A stretch of DNA of 64,000 nt from Saccharum officinarum (GCA_020631735.1 CM036162.1:93544401-93608400); one strand, 5' to 3'. Positions 1 to 12,435 are shown, numbered from the stretch's first letter. Translations and numbers: made by a program. Notes: generated by a model not told the origin, from the letters alone.

Positions 1-465
1 TGTGACTCCACACTAATAGTTAAGAATGAAAATCTCAAGAAGGAGGTAAAAGAGCTCAATCACACCTTAGCCAAGGCTTATGGTGGTGAGGACCGCTTGC
101 TTATGTGCTTGGGTAGCCAAAGAGCTTCTCTCTACAAAGAGGGATTGGGCTATAGCCCCAAGAAAGGCAAGACCGCTTTCGCTCCTTACAAGACTCGTTT
201 TGTGAAGAACAATGGTAGCTATTGCAAAAGTTACAAGCAAGTTGGTCATATAGAGCAACATTGCATGAACAAGAAATCCAATGCTAATATATCCTCAATT
301 AAGCTTGATTCTTTCTATATGCTTACCAAGGGTACTAATGGTGTTCATGCTAAGTTCATTGGTATACCATGGATGGGCTCAAAGAAGAAAGCCATTTAGG
401 TACCAAAGAGCTTGGTCACTAACCTTGGAGGACCCAAACAAGTTTGGGTACCTCAAAAGAATTGA
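1..465 (+). pseudogene. gag C-terminal part, broken (copia copy 1)
   Basis: Reading frame 1 matches the gag C-terminus of the copy at 61250-62749 almost residue for residue. It carries a CCHC-type zinc-knuckle region around 220-265, but the second cysteine is replaced by tyrosine (YCKSYKQVGH), so the knuckle is damaged. A TAG at 397-399 replaces a tryptophan codon seen in the other copies. The frame ends at a TGA at 463-465, a stop shared in position with the other two copies and therefore probably the natural gag end. The N-terminal part lies outside the window. Confidence 0.85.
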
Positions 466-478
466 TCTTATCTTGTAG

Positions 479-3400
479 GTCAATTACAAAGCCGGAGAAA
501 GGCATTGGGTGCTTGATAGTGGGTGCACTCAACATATGACCGGGGACTCTTGTATGTTCAAATCAATTGATACAAGTCAAAATGGTGGTTTTGATTCTAT
601 TACTTTCGGCCACAACAAGAAAGGCAAGGTCAAGGGGCTTAGCAAAATTGTGATCTCAAATGACATGAGCATATCTAATGTCTTGCTAGTTGAGAGCTTG
701 GATTTCAATCTTTTGTCGGTGGCACAACTTTGTGATCTTGGCTTCAAGTGCATATTTGGTAGTGATGATGTTGAGGTCATTAGTGTTGATGGATCAAATT
801 TGATATTTAAAGGATTTAGACATGGTCGCTTATACTTGGTTGACTTCAATGATAATGAGACACAATTGACATCATGTTTGCTTAGCAAATCTAGTATGTG
901 TTGGTTGTGGCATAGAAGGCTTGGTCATGTTGGAATGAAGCAATTGAATAAACTTTTGAGGCATGACTTAGTTAGAGGATTGAATGATGTCACCTTTAAG
1001 AAGGATAAACCTTGTAGTGCTTGTCAAGCCGGTAAACAAGTTGGAAATGCACATTCTAGTAAGAATGAAATGAGCACTTCTAAGGCATTTGAGTTATTGC
1101 ACATAGACTTGTTTGGGCCAACAACATACACTAGCATTGGTGGCAACAAGTATGGTTTTGTGATTGTTGATGACTACACTAGATATACTTGGGTGTTCTT
1201 TCTCTATGACAAAAGTGATGTCTATGATCTATTCAAGTCTTTTGTCAAGAGGGTTCAAAATGAGTTTGAAACCACTATAAAAAAAGATTAGAAGTGACAA
1301 TAGTAGTGAGTTTAAGAACATAAGAATTGAAAATTTATGTGATGATCTTAGTATTAGACATTAATTCTCTCCAACATACACACCCCAATCCAATGGTGTA
1401 GTTGAAAGAAAGAATAGAACCTTAATTGACATGGCTAGATCAATGCTAAGTGAATACAATGTTAGTCATTTCTTTTGGAGTGAAGCCATCAACACAACAT
1501 GCTATTGTAGCAATCATCTCTATTGCCATAGGAAGCTTGGGAAGACACCATATGAGCTATTAAATGGAAGAAAGCCCAACATTGCATACTTTAGAGTGTT
1601 TGGTTGCAAATGATATATTCTCAAGAAAGGCACTAGATTGAGCAAGTTTGACAAGAAATGTGATAAAGGGTTGTTACTTGGTTATTCTACCACAAGTAAA
1701 GCATATAGAGTTTGGAATCTCATAAATGACACCTTGGAAGAAGTTCATGATGTTGAGTTTGATGAAACCCAAGGATCTCAAAATGAAGTTCAAAACCTTG
1801 ATAATGTGAGAGGAGATCAATTGTCAGATGCAATGAAGAACATGGACATTAGTAATATAAGGCCGATGCAAGTTGATGATGATGGTGACATACATATGAT
1901 TAATCAAGATGTGCAAATTGATACAAATCAAGCAAGCTCAAGTGGTACTCATGATGAAGCTCAAGATCAAGGTCAAGAAAGTGGAAGCAATCAACTCTCA
2001 ATACTCCAACCTACCAATATTGCAAGAGATCATCCATTGGATCAAATCATTGGTGAAATTCAAAGTGGTGTTCAAACTAGATTAAGATTAGCATCCTTTT
2101 GTAAGCACTATTCATTTGTGTCACTTGAAGAACCTAAGAAAATAGAAGATGCTTTGAGGGATTCCGATTGGGTAAATGTCATGCATGAAAACTAAACAAC
2201 TTTGCTAGAAATCAAGTTTGGGAACTTATGGAAAGACCAAAGAACTACAATATAATTGACACCAAGTGGGTCTTTAGAAACAAGCAAGATCAAGATGACA
2301 TGGTTGTAAGGAACAAGGCAAGATTGGTTGCACAAGGTTACACTCAAATTGAGGGTCTTGACTTTGGAGAGACATATGCACCAGTTGCAAGATTAGAGGC
2401 AATTAGAATTCTTTTAGCCTATGCTTGTGCCCACAATATCAAGTTGTATCAAATGGATGTAAAAAGTGCATTCCTCAATGGGTATATAAATAAGTTGGTC
2501 TATGTTGAGCAACCTCCCGGTTTTAAAGATGACAAGAAGCACGATCATATTTACAAGCTTAAGAAGACATTGTATGGTTTGAAGCAAGCACCTAGAGCAT
2601 GGTACGAGAGGTTGAGGGACTTTCTCCTCTCTAAAGGGTTCAAGATAGAAAAGATTGATACCACTCTCTTCACTAAGAAGATAGACGTTGACTTGTTTGT
2701 GTTACAAATCTATGTGGATGATATCATTTTTTGATCAACTAATCAAGACTTTTGTGAAGAGTTTAGAAAAATGATGGCAAATTAGTTTGATATGTCCATG
2801 ATTGGAGAGCTTAGTTACTTCCTTAGACTTCAAATCAAGCAAATAAAGAATGACACTTTTGTAAGTCAAGGCAAGTATATCAAGGACATGATCAAAAAGT
2901 TTGGATTGCAAGATGCCAAGTCAATGAGTACACCAATGGGCACAAATGATCAATTGGGTGTTGATGCTAGTGGCAATATGGTAGATCAAAAGCAATACTG
3001 GTCTATGATTAGAAGTTTGCTCTATATCACCGCTTCTAGGCCGGATGTGATGTTTAGTGTGTGCAAGTGTGCAAGATATCAAGCTTCACCTAGAGAAAGT
3101 CACTTGAAAGCGACCAAGAGAATATTGAGATATCTTAAGGGCACTCATGATGTTGGACTATGGTATCCTAAGGGATCAAACTTTGAGTTGATTGGATATT
3201 CGAATTCCGACTATGGTGGTTGCAAGATTGATAGAATGAGCACAAGTGGCACTTGTCAATTACTAAGAAGGTCTCTTGTTTCATGGTCATCAAAGAAACA
3301 AAATAGTGTTGCACTATCTACCCCCGAGGCCGAATACATTAGTGTCAGTAGTTGTTATGCACAATTACTTTGGATGAAGGCCATCTTGAATGATTTTGGA

Positions 3401-3664
3401 ATCAAGTTCAAGAATGTGCCATTATTTTGTGATAATAAAAGTGCAATTAAGATGACTCAAAATCTGGTTCAACATTCAAGAATCAAGCACATTGACATAA
3501 GGCATCACTTCATAAGAGACCATCAATAAAAGGGTGATATTAGCATTGAGAGTATTGGCACCGAAGATCAACTAGCCGATATATTCACAAAGCCACTTGA
3601 TGAGAAGAGATTTTACAAGTTGAAGAATAAATTGAACATACTTGACTTCTCCAACTTGAAATGA
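479..3664 (+). pseudogene. copia pol polyprotein, broken (copy 1)
   Basis: Order of domains: aspartic protease (LDSGCTQHM near 512; the D-S-G triad is visible), GAG-pre-integrase (WHRRLGHVG near 905), integrase core (about 1100-1500), reverse transcriptase (2228-2760, with the YVDD active-site motif near 2710), and RNase H (about 3000-3550). The closing frame ends with the conserved ADIFTKPL region and a TGA at 3662-3664. Compared with the other two copies it has an extra A in the A-run near 1276-1283, stops at 1362, 1611, 2732, 2783 and 3527, and a one-base loss near 2190 that creates the stop at 2193. It is dead. Reverse transcription and integration are the family roles, acting in a cytoplasmic particle and then the nucleus. 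Confidence 0.93.
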
Positions 3665-4672
3665 GTGTGCCCTCATATTCTTATATGACATGCCTCTCCT
3701 TCAACATAGCAAGGTAAAGTTGTTTGGCATATCATTCATACTTTGCTAAAGACATGGTTAGAACATATAGACATGTTTGCATGATAATAGGCACATTCAT
3801 GAAAATCAAATGTTTTTGATGTATATATGGTACCACTATTGCTTCTATGTTTGTTTGATCTAGTGGTAGCATATGACATGTTTGTGGGCTTGCAAACCTA
3901 CTGTTGAATCTAGAAAATGAGCACATGATGTGTAATTCAACATGGTCAAGATAACCCTTATACTTTATGAAGTGTGAAGAAGCTTATCCTTGGATCAAAC
4001 CGAATTACATATTCTAGGCAAGTGATCTAGATTGAACCATAATTTGGACTCCCTCATATTGACTGACTTAATTCTCACTAAAATTAGCACATTTTTGGTG
4101 ATTGTTAATAAAGGGGGAGAAGTAAGTCACAAAGATATAGAAAGGGGGAGAGAAAGCAAAAGATATGAGGGGGAGAGAAATCAAAGATATGACGTTAGAA
4201 AGAGATTAATTAAAATTGAGCACACGAGTAGGGGGAGCAAGCTCATGAATCACTTGTTGCATTTGTATGTGCACTAACATGATGAATTGTTGCATTGCAA
4301 AGCTTAAATTCATATTCATGATTGTGTGGTGAATGCTAGAAATAGATCTTGAATGATGAATTATTGAGAGTAGCTTTACAAGTGGTATCTAGACACTCTT
4401 TGCATATAATGTTGATCTTACGAGGTATTTTAGTGTTTGTGATCTTTACAAGTGATGTATTACAAGTGGTGTCTAGCTACATTGGTGCTAAGGATGGTAT
4501 ATATTGGCAACTCCGATTGGTATCACGCTTCAAAGGTCCATTCTATATACCTTAGCATCATTTTAGTAGTAGTAACTCTCCCAAAACTCCAATTCATGCA
4601 TGTGTGCAAAATTGAAATTGAATTTATTGCATCTTTGTGGTGGTTGTCATCAATTACCAAAAATGGGGAGAT
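3665..4672 (+). other. non-coding spacer between pol and 3' LTR with repeated PPT-like motifs
   Basis: About 1 kb with no convincing reading frame. It holds several near-identical purine runs of the form AGGGGGAG (near 4110, 4143, 4171 and 4230) before the LTR-adjacent polypurine tract (AATGGGGAGAT at 4662-4672). Some Sirevirus relatives carry an envelope-like frame here; none is visible in this copy. Related spacer sequence occurs at 31225-32190 and 39729-40251. Confidence 0.7.
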
Positions 4673-6589
4673 TGAAAGCCCAAGTTTGGTTTTGGTAATT
4701 AATGACACTAAGTTGCTAAGGCCATTGTGTCAAGTGAATTGAGTTAGGCATAACAACACATGTGAAGAAGGAGCAAGGAGCATGATGGTGCATGGATATG
4801 AAATGACGATCATGGTGGAGATGCACATGAAATGATGATCATGGTGATCAAGCATGAGAAGATGGATATGGAACAAAGGGATCAAGGCAAAGGTATAATC
4901 ATAGGGTTTGCTTTTGGCGTTCTAAGATGAGTAGAGAAGTGATTAATCGGGTTTATGATTGATAGCCGACTATCAAGAGGGGCAATCACGGTTAGCTCGT
5001 GAATCAAGTGCTACTAGGTCATCATCTTAAGCATATGCATTAGGATCTAGTAGAGGGCTAACATAACGCCCTGAAAAATGATTGTGAAAATGCTAACACA
5101 CATGCACATGATGGTGTACACTTGGTGGTGTTAGCACATTAGCGAAGGTGGTGGAGTTTGAGCGGTAAGCGAGCGCAGGATTCAGGCATTTTTGAGGAAA
5201 TAAAATGCCTATTTTTCTATTGCGTCAGAGGCGAGAAAAGGTAGCGAAAGTCTGGAGTGTTTATCTCTGAAAAAGCTCCAACCGGACACTGGACCGAACG
5301 CGGTTCAAGGTGGACCTGCGCGTCCGGTCAGTTCAAATCGTAGGCAGAGACGCACGCGTGAAGGTCACGGACCGACGCGTCCGGTCCCTTGCAAATCCAG
5401 AGCATCCGGTCACACTCCCAGTGGGCAGCGCGTGTCTCAGTGCCGATCAGACGCGGTGGCGCGTCCAGTCACGTGCGACCGGACGCGTCCGATCGTGCGA
5501 GGAGCTCTCTAGACCCCAATCGGACGCGGGGTGCAGCGCGTCCGATCAAACGGTGTAGCGCGTCCGGTCATGGCAACGGCTCTCTCTGACTGCACTGTTG
5601 TTGTTTGTCCTATAGTGACCGGACGCGTCCGGTCACCCTGACCGGTGCGTCCGGTCATCACGATTTTTACTGCGTTGTCTTGTAACGGCTAGTTGCTTAC
5701 CCCTTCGCTATAAATAGATGGTGGCCGGGTTTGGGGTGCTTGCTCTTAACTCTTTAAACACTTGAGACATATTTTGAGCTAGAGCACTTCCCCTCTACTC
5801 ATCTCCTTGCTTGGTTGCATACTCTATAGAGATTGAGTGAGATTCAAGTGCATTGCATTGAGAGTTGCATCTAGTGGCACTTGATTCTTGAGTTTGTTGC
5901 GGATTGCTTGTTACTCTTGGGTGTTTCCCGACGCCCTAGACGGCTTGGAGCAGCGGTGGTGTTGAGCTCGTGATTAGAGATTGTTTCGAGCCTCACCAAG
6001 CGATTGTGAGGGGTTCTTGAGCCTTCCCTACGGGAGTTCACGAATTGGCTACTTTAGTGGAGCTCGTGGCTTGGAAGATCCCCATTTTGTGAGTGGATGT
6101 GCGGCACCCGCTGAGGGTTTAACTCTTGATAGTTGATTAGCTCGCGATCCATCAAGTGGGTGCATCGCCACAACGAGAAGTAGCTTTCCGGGAAGCAAGT
6201 GAACCTCGGTAAAAATTCTTTGTGTCATCCTTTGCCGAGGATTCTCATTGTGATTATGTGTGATTGATTCTTTGGATACATCTCATCTCTACACCATCGG
6301 TATAAGAATCAATTCACTTCCCTTTTACATTCATGCACTATATTTTGTCTAGTGTGCTTAGAGTAGTTTGTATCACTTAGGGGTAATTAGTTTAGAGACT
6401 TAGCTTTGTTGGTGTGAACTAGAGATCATAGCCTTGCACTAGAATTATATTTGTGGCTTGCATATAAAAGTAGTTGAGCTAGTGCTAGAATTAGCTTCGC
6501 CATCTTATATACTAACTTTGTTGTTTAGTGAAGCTTGTAGAAAATTTAAATAGGCTATTCACCCCCTCTCTAGCCATTTGGACCTTACA
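4673..6589 (+). repeat. 3' LTR of copia copy 1
   Basis: It begins TGAAAGCCCAAGTTTGG directly after a polypurine tract and ends CCATTTGGACCTTACA, matching the ends of the LTR at 58499-60610. Length is 1917 bp. It contains a GC-rich block (about 5280-5670) of repeated CCGGACGCGTCCGG-type palindromes and a TATAAATA box at 5709. The five bases after it (ACCAT) would be one target-site copy; the partner lies outside the window. Confidence 0.9.
5709..5716 (+). promoter_or_regulatory. TATA box in LTR
   Basis: TATAAATA just downstream of the GC-rich palindrome block; the same arrangement is found in the LTR at 58499-60610 (box at 59727). Probably the core promoter for element transcription. Confidence 0.6.
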
Positions 6590-7310
6590 ACCATGCATAA
6601 TCAACAGGAGCATGGGAACCACGCCTAGACCCAACATGACCCCGGTCATTCCACCACCACGACATCCATACCTCTACAACGACGGGAGTAACGATCACTA
6701 TACCACCTAACCCCCTCTCAACGCAAATCCGGGCGCCCATGTTGCCCATCCTCAACGGCACAGAAACGCATAGGACAAGGCATGGCCACAGAACGCAACA
6801 CCAGCAGACGGAGAGGCCAAAAGATTAACCCCTGTTGCATCTCTGCACGATAGGAGAACTGTTCCCACCGGATAAGGAGGAAGACAGCCATGCTCGAGGC
6901 AACCTTTTGTTTTTTCTCTTTTATTTTTTACCTCTTTACCACGAATGTAACTTGAGTCCTCCCCTTAGAAGCTATAAAAGGAGAGGCAGGGGGCCAGAGC
7001 AGAAAAGGAGGAGGAGAGCAATCAACGAGAGTTCACCGCAATCAAGCACTCACACATCCACGCATCCACGCACCACCCCTCACAAGAGACCTGGGATCCG
7101 GTCCCTCTCTCGAAAGCTTATAACCCCTACTACAAGGACTCTGGTACAAGGCAACACGAGCAGCAGCAAAACCCACTGTAAGTAGGGTTATTTATGCCTG
7201 AACCAGTATATATCCTTGTGTCCGCTTTGCGCACCATTCAGGCCTAGACGCGTAGATACAAATTTACTCGTCACTCTGTTTAGACCCCCGGTTCTCTAGA
7301 CACCGACAGC
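6590..7310 (+). repeat. LTR-like fragment of another retrotransposon
   Basis: AC-rich DNA with a TATAAAAG box at 6973-6980, a purine-rich leader-like stretch (about 6980-7020), and a right end reading CTCTAGACACCGACA, which resembles the 3' end of many grass Ty3/gypsy LTRs. The copia LTR to its left appears to have inserted into or beside it. No gag or pol sequence is attached. The assignment rests on overall look only. Confidence 0.35.
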
Positions 7311-8922
7311 ACTGCACCCTCAATTTTGCCTTCCAACGCCGCTCGTTGGCATTGTGTACAACCATGAGTGCGTGAGAAAAATGAGGATCTAGTCTAGCCT
7401 AGAAGGGAGGAAAACTGCTGACCTCATGCATGCAATGCAAGGTGCCAAGGTGCAACACGGGCCCTGGACCATGGACCGCCTGTCACCGCTAACCTAAGCT
7501 GACCAGACCCTGTTAGGTTGAGACTTTATGTTGGGAACCCTCGAGTTTCCTTTTTGGGTTGGGAACAAGATTGATTTTTGACCTAATGGATAGCCTGGCA
7601 TTTCGAGGACTAAACATTTGTTTTTCAGCATAGATCTCCAATACCCTTTATGTATGTTTTTCCTCCATTATTATGGAAAAAACAGTTGTCTGCTTTTTTT
7701 CCCTCATATATATGAACTATGTACATGTCTATTTGAGCCACACAAAAATTTAGCGACCCTAACAGAGAAAAATATTCATTCTGCACTCTACAAACTATAA
7801 TATATGCTCATTATTGTATTCTTTACTTAATAAATGAAGTAGTGAACCATTAAAAATTATTGAGTTGTTTATATTGTTAAATGTTGTATCAATATGAATA
7901 TTGGCTATACCCATGAGAATATGAATTGACTTGTGACTGAAATAATAGACATTTACGTATGTTCTCCTAGAGCCATGGACATGTCTTTTGAGTATTTGTC
8001 CATAAAATTTCCTTAGTTCCATATTTTTTTCATAATTAGTTAAGAATTTTTCATATTTCAACAAAATCGCTAATCGAATAACTTCTTCTATATCCTACTA
8101 TGGATTTGTTTAGCTTCAGCAAAAAACCACCATTAAATAACTTTGCTAGTTATTGAAACCTTGGTTTTTCATTAGACCAATGGTACGGTGGCTTGAGCGA
8201 TATTTTTTGGATTTGGCTTTTAAAGCCCAACCTGAATATGACCTAACCTAAGATTTGATCAGGTCCACCCTTAAGTCTTGTTGAGTGTTAGACTCAGGGT
8301 GATTTGTCAGCAAGTCTACGACTAGTTGTTAGCCCAACCAGTAACTAGTCCTAGTTGATGCTAAAAAGTATGATGCCTCGACAGTGGTTACCACAATAAG
8401 CTTTTGTGTATGTCACGACATGCTCCACGTATGATGCTAAAAAGTAATTCTGGCTTTTTTATATATAGCTTTATTATACATGTTATGCCTAGATTCATAA
8501 CAAAAGCTATGTAACTAAAAAAAAGTTAAACCGAAGTATATTTTCGAACGGATGGAGCATACACCAAGGTCAGCGATTACAGGGCGCAGGCGATGAAGGC
8601 CACAATTTTGTTAGCAGTGAACCTTCTCATGGCGCCGCTGGTGTCACCACCTGAAATTGCAACAAAATCATAGCTTCAAAAAAGAAAAAGGTGATGTGTT
8701 GAAGAAGACACATGTTCCTCAATTTTCATAAGAATATCAAACTTCACGAACATGCGTATTAGATGTACCATGAGGTTTATATGAAGGCAAGCTGATACTC
8801 CTAGGACAAGACCTGCCATGTTCTACCGTCGTATTATATTCGTTGTCATTTTCTCCATTTATGCAGTCCTGAGGCTGAACGAAATAAACGAGTGAAAAAA
8901 ATGCTAGAAACTAAACAAACAG
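7311..8922. other. intergenic, AT-rich
   Basis: No long reading frame. On the minus strand a short frame (about 8577-8650) preceded by an acceptor-like AG and closed by TAA could be the last exon of something, but I cannot identify it. Otherwise nothing recognised. Confidence 0.4.
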
Positions 8923-9985
8923 CTAAGATGCAGAACTTGCAAGAGAATGAATGACCTTCAGATCCTTGTCGAAGCACAACCTGAGTTCCCGTATCGATCC
9001 TTTCTCACACAGCAACAGAAGAGAAGCTCCAATAGTGGCAACCAGGTCAGTCACCAGATACTTGGCACCATCATCTGCGCCTACGCTGATCTTGCTTGCC
9101 AGCATAGCCTGACGCCCGATGCGAAGTCAGCAACACTATCATCATTATTCATCAGCTAAATGTGCCAAACACAAGATGTGAACAAAACGCGCTCGTATCA
9201 GTCAGATCAGAAGTGAAGTGCCATGAAGCCCATGAGTGTCGTCCATGAATCTCGGATTGCGGCGTTGCTTACTGTGACATTGTAATTAGAGTACAGGTGC
9301 AGTGCGGTAGAGAAGTAGCTGTACTCGTCCTGTATCACTGGGTACGAGCATGTCCCGTGCTTTTCTGCAACCAGAAAAACTGAACATTACTGATACGAAA
9401 TTTCAGTGGCATTGATGCTACGAATCAAAAGTGAGCAACTGGATGCAGACTAAGGGTGTGTTTAGATGGGTGTAAAGTGTGTGTAAAGTTCCTATAGCAC
9501 TTTTCGTTGTTATTTGGTAAAATTTATCCAATCATGGACTAACTAGGCTCAAAAGATTTGTCTCGACATTTACAGATAAACTGTGCAATTAGTTATTTTT
9601 TTACCTACATTTAATGCTCCATGCATGTGTCCAAAGATTTGATGTGACGGAGATCTTGTAAAATTTTTGAAATTTTGAAGTAACTAAACACTGCCTAATT
9701 ACCCCACTCCAGAAATGCAACAGCCGGCCGTGCGCGCCCATGACATGCATTACAGCTTACAGGATGGTATGAGCCCATGAAAGGCAACTGAAAAGCCTGA
9801 AACGAAGCAAGAGGAGAGCTGGTTTCGGGTCCGTTGCTTACCTCATGGGCCCAAAGAGATCCATGGCCCCCGGAGCAGAGAGACGGTGAGCTGCAGTATA
9901 GCGAGGGCCGGTACTTGTTTAGCTCCGTCGTCAGGTTTGAGATCTGGCAGAGACACAGCAGTGCTACAGGGTTTATAGATGCCAT
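8923..9985 (-). pseudogene. RNase T2 (S-like ribonuclease) gene remnant
   Basis: Three exon-like blocks on the minus strand recall the C-terminal half of plant S-like RNases. Block A (about 9842-9950) has the region running to WAHE before the second active-site motif. Block B (9273-9364) has KHGTCSYPV, the CAS II motif with its catalytic histidine, then [15 protein letters not shown]. Block C (8923-9108) has RELRLCFDKDLKVI and a TAG stop. The splice sites between B and C look usable (GTAAGC donor; CAG acceptor). The donor of block A leaves the frame broken and the usual Trp-Glu before KHGTC is missing. I could not find the N-terminal HGLWP motif (CAS I) upstream, so half the active site is absent. 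A Tourist-like MITE (9454-9695) sits in the intron. Probably a decayed duplicate. Confidence 0.6.
9454..9695. mobile_element. Tourist-like MITE (family T), TSD TAA
   Basis: Starts GGGTGTGTTTAGATG and ends AACTAAACACTGCC, flanked by TAA at 9451-9453 and 9696-9698. The interior has the family hallmark words TCGTCTCGACA-like, AACTGTGCAATTAGTT and ACATTTAATGCTCCATGCATG. The 3-bp TAA duplication and GGSC-type ends fit PIF/Harbinger Tourist MITEs. It lies in an intron of the RNase T2 remnant. Confidence 0.8.
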
Positions 9986-10323
9986 GTTCTGTCAATCAGA
10001 TGTGGCTTCGGCTCAGTTACTAGCTCTCTAGCAGTAGCAGACCTTTGCCATGTCGAAATCTGGGTTGTTGCAGCAAGTTGGTCCGTTCCCTTGGGCATAA
10101 TTTGGCCACAGCCCATCTGGGACAGCAAGAAATGTGTTGATGGACACCGGATGGATGGAAATATGGAATGGAGCATGCAGAGCGTAGAGCACACTGCAAT
10201 TCTACTAGTGGTAGACGAAAGAAGAGAATACACTTACGAATTGTGAACCATCTGATAGCATCAGAGCTGCCGAGTTGCAAAGAAGAATACAGCAAGCATG
10301 CATTTCGATCAGTGCCCTGGATG

Positions 10324-10446
10324 AATTTGGTGGATGAATTAGTTATCTTTTTTACCTACATTTAATGATCCATGCATGCGTCCAAATATTCGATGTGACG
10401 GATGACAGAGCAAATATTTTGGGTTAGGATGGGGAAGTGAACAAGG
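10324..10446. mobile_element. fragment of a family T MITE
   Basis: Contains the family words TTAGTTATCTTTTTTACC and ACATTTAATGATCCATGCATG and ends GAACAAGGCC; the left half is missing. Confidence 0.6.
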
Positions 10447-10834
10447 CCACAGTATCACACGCTGCTGTAGCTATACTGCACGCCTGCAGCCGAACGTTGG
10501 TCAAAGAGGTCGTATGCTCTCTCCAGTTTTCCACAGCCCTTCTACTGCTTTTCCTCCGGTCACGCCCCCATTTCACACTGGAGTACTGTCGGAGTAGCAA
10601 TTAATCAGCGAGTTACCGTACCATTACCGTCAAGTTTAGCATGGGGATAATGGCCTGTCGGCAGTTACAGTACTTCCAGTGACGGAGTGACCCCATCCTC
10701 GTGTGAGTACGCGACTAGTACGCGTGCGTGCAGCTGCAGGCTGCAGAGCGTGCATCGAGCACGAGGAATCTGAGGAGGTGACGCTGACGGGTGAGGCTGA
10801 GGCGAGCCACAGGAGGACACTGGGCACTAGCACT

Positions 10835-11106
10835 GCGTTGTTTAGTTCCCAATTTCTCTCTCAAATTCCACTACGTAAAAAAAATTCTCCGTCATATCGA
10901 AATATCGGTAAATACATAGAGTACTAAATGTAGATGAAATTAAAAACTAATTACACAGTTTTGTTGTACTTTACGAGACGAACATTTTGAGCCTAATTAG
11001 TCAACGTTTGAACAATTTTTACCAAATAAAAACAAAAGTTGCTACAGTACGATGTGACGGCAACTGTTCCAAATTGGTTCACCCAACTTGGGATCTAAAC
11101 ACGGGC
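10835..11106. mobile_element. family T MITE, TSD ACT
   Basis: Starts GCGTTGTTTAGTTCCC and ends GGGATCTAAACACGGGC; ACT lies on both sides (10832-10834, 11107-11109). The interior shares the TAATTACACAG and GAGACGAAC words with the other copies. Confidence 0.65.
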
Positions 11107-11120
11107 ACTAACAGACTGTT

Positions 11121-11358
11121 GCCGTGTTCTTTGCTCGGTGGTTTGGTTTTGTTAAAGTTTAACTCTCATCACATCAATGATTTCTCAAATGTATGAAGTA
11201 TTAAATATAGATTAATTGTATGTATGTCGGTATATATTAGGAGTAATTTACGAGACGAATCTATTAAGCCTAATTAGTCTAAGATTGGAAATTTTTTATC
11301 AAATAAGACGAAAATGCTACAGTGTTTGTTAAACTTTAACTCCTCAAACCAAACACCC
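11121..11358. mobile_element. diverged family T-like MITE
   Basis: Left end GCCGTGTTCTTTGCTCGG, right end CAAACCAAACACC; interior ACGAGACGAATCTATTAAGCC. The ends are imperfect inverted repeats; no clear target duplication. Confidence 0.5.
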
Positions 11359-11391
11359 TTTAGCCAAAGTGTCAGTGGTCCTGCTAATCTT

Positions 11392-11773
11392 GACAAACCT
11401 TGTTTAGGCTGTCTCAACTAGGTGTAGTACGTAAGTTACGTTGGTTTTTTTGTTCTATAAACAAAGGCAGTGTTTAGTTCCTTCAAAATTCCAAAAATTT
11501 TACAAGATTTCCCGTAACATCAAATCTTTGGACGCATGCATGAAGCATTAAATGTAGGTAAAAAAATAACTAATTGCACAGTTTGTCTGTAAATGTCGAG
11601 ACGAATCTTTTGAGCCTAGTTAGTCTATGATTGGATAAATTTTACCAAATAACAACAAAAAGTACTACAAGAACTTTACACACACTTTACCACCATCTAA
11701 ACACACCCAAAGTTACTACTCAGCATAGCTCGACAAACCTTGTTTAGGCTGTCTCAACTAGGAGTACTACGGC
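11392..11773 (+). repeat. direct repeat of about 40 bp flanking a MITE
   Basis: A stretch starting GACAAACCTTGTTTAGG and running through CTGTCTCAACTAGG occurs at about 11392-11431 and again at 11732-11773, with one family T MITE (11466-11708) between the copies. Confidence 0.7.
11466..11708. mobile_element. family T MITE, TSD AAA
   Basis: Starts GGCAGTGTTTAGTTCC, ends CATCTAAACACACCC, with AAA at 11463-11465 and 11709-11711. Confidence 0.75.
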
Positions 11774-12032
11774 TGTGTCTAGTTCGATTGAAAAATACAC
11801 TATACAAAAAAAAAGATTCTCTGTCAAATCAAACTTGCAATACATGCATAGAGTACTAAATATGGATAAAATCAAAAACTAATTACACAGTTTGGTTGTA
11901 CTTTGCGAGACGAACATTTTGAACCTAATTAGTCAACGGTTGAACAATTATTATCAAATACAAACGAAATGCTACAATATCACTACGGTCAATTTTGACA
12001 CCCAAATTTAAATTTAGGAACTAAACACAGCC
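11771..12032. mobile_element. family T MITE
   Basis: Starts GGCTGTGTCTAGTTCG, ends GGAACTAAACACAGCC; the interior matches the copy at 10835. The target duplication is unclear. Confidence 0.6.
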
Positions 12033-12218
12033 CGTTGGTTTTTGGTCGGCGTTTGCGGGTCAAGTGCCCTCTCGGCGTAGCCGGTTAGAATAAAAGTAAT
12101 GCTAGTACTCCGTATATTTGAGGCACCTGGATTTTATAAATATTTTCAGTCTTTAGATCTAATCCCTCCGTTGATATGATAGATTTTGAGATTGACATAA
12201 CTCATCGGACTATCTTAT

Positions 12219-12435
12219 GGGTGTTTAGTTCCCACACAAAAACTTTACACCCCATCATTTGGAAATATGCATAGAGCATTAAATATAAATAAAAAAAATA
12301 ACTAATTACACAGTTTATATGTATTTTACGAGACGAATCTTTTAAGCCTAATTAGTCCATGATTGTACTAATTCCTATAGTTACACATACGCTGCAGTAC
12401 ATCGAAAACTTTACCGCCCTGAACTAAACACTCCC
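12219..12435. mobile_element. family T MITE, TSD TTA
   Basis: Starts near GGGTGTTTAGTTCCC and ends CTGAACTAAACACTCCC; TTA at 12216-12218 and 12436-12438. Confidence 0.65.

Larger units (their letters stand above)
1..6589 (+). mobile_element. Ty1/copia retrotransposon (Sirevirus/Maximus-like), 3' part
   Basis: The left window edge cuts into gag. What follows is gag C-terminus, protease, integrase, reverse transcriptase, RNase H, a non-coding stretch of about 1 kb, and a 3' LTR that starts TGAAAG and ends TTACA. The domain order (integrase before reverse transcriptase) is that of Ty1/copia. The long LTR (about 1.9 kb) and the spacer between pol and LTR fit the Sirevirus/Maximus lineage; the lineage is inference. 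The same family lies at 58499-64000 in the same orientation, and a related subfamily at 30968-43051. Several stops and frameshifts make this copy non-functional. Confidence 0.93.
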
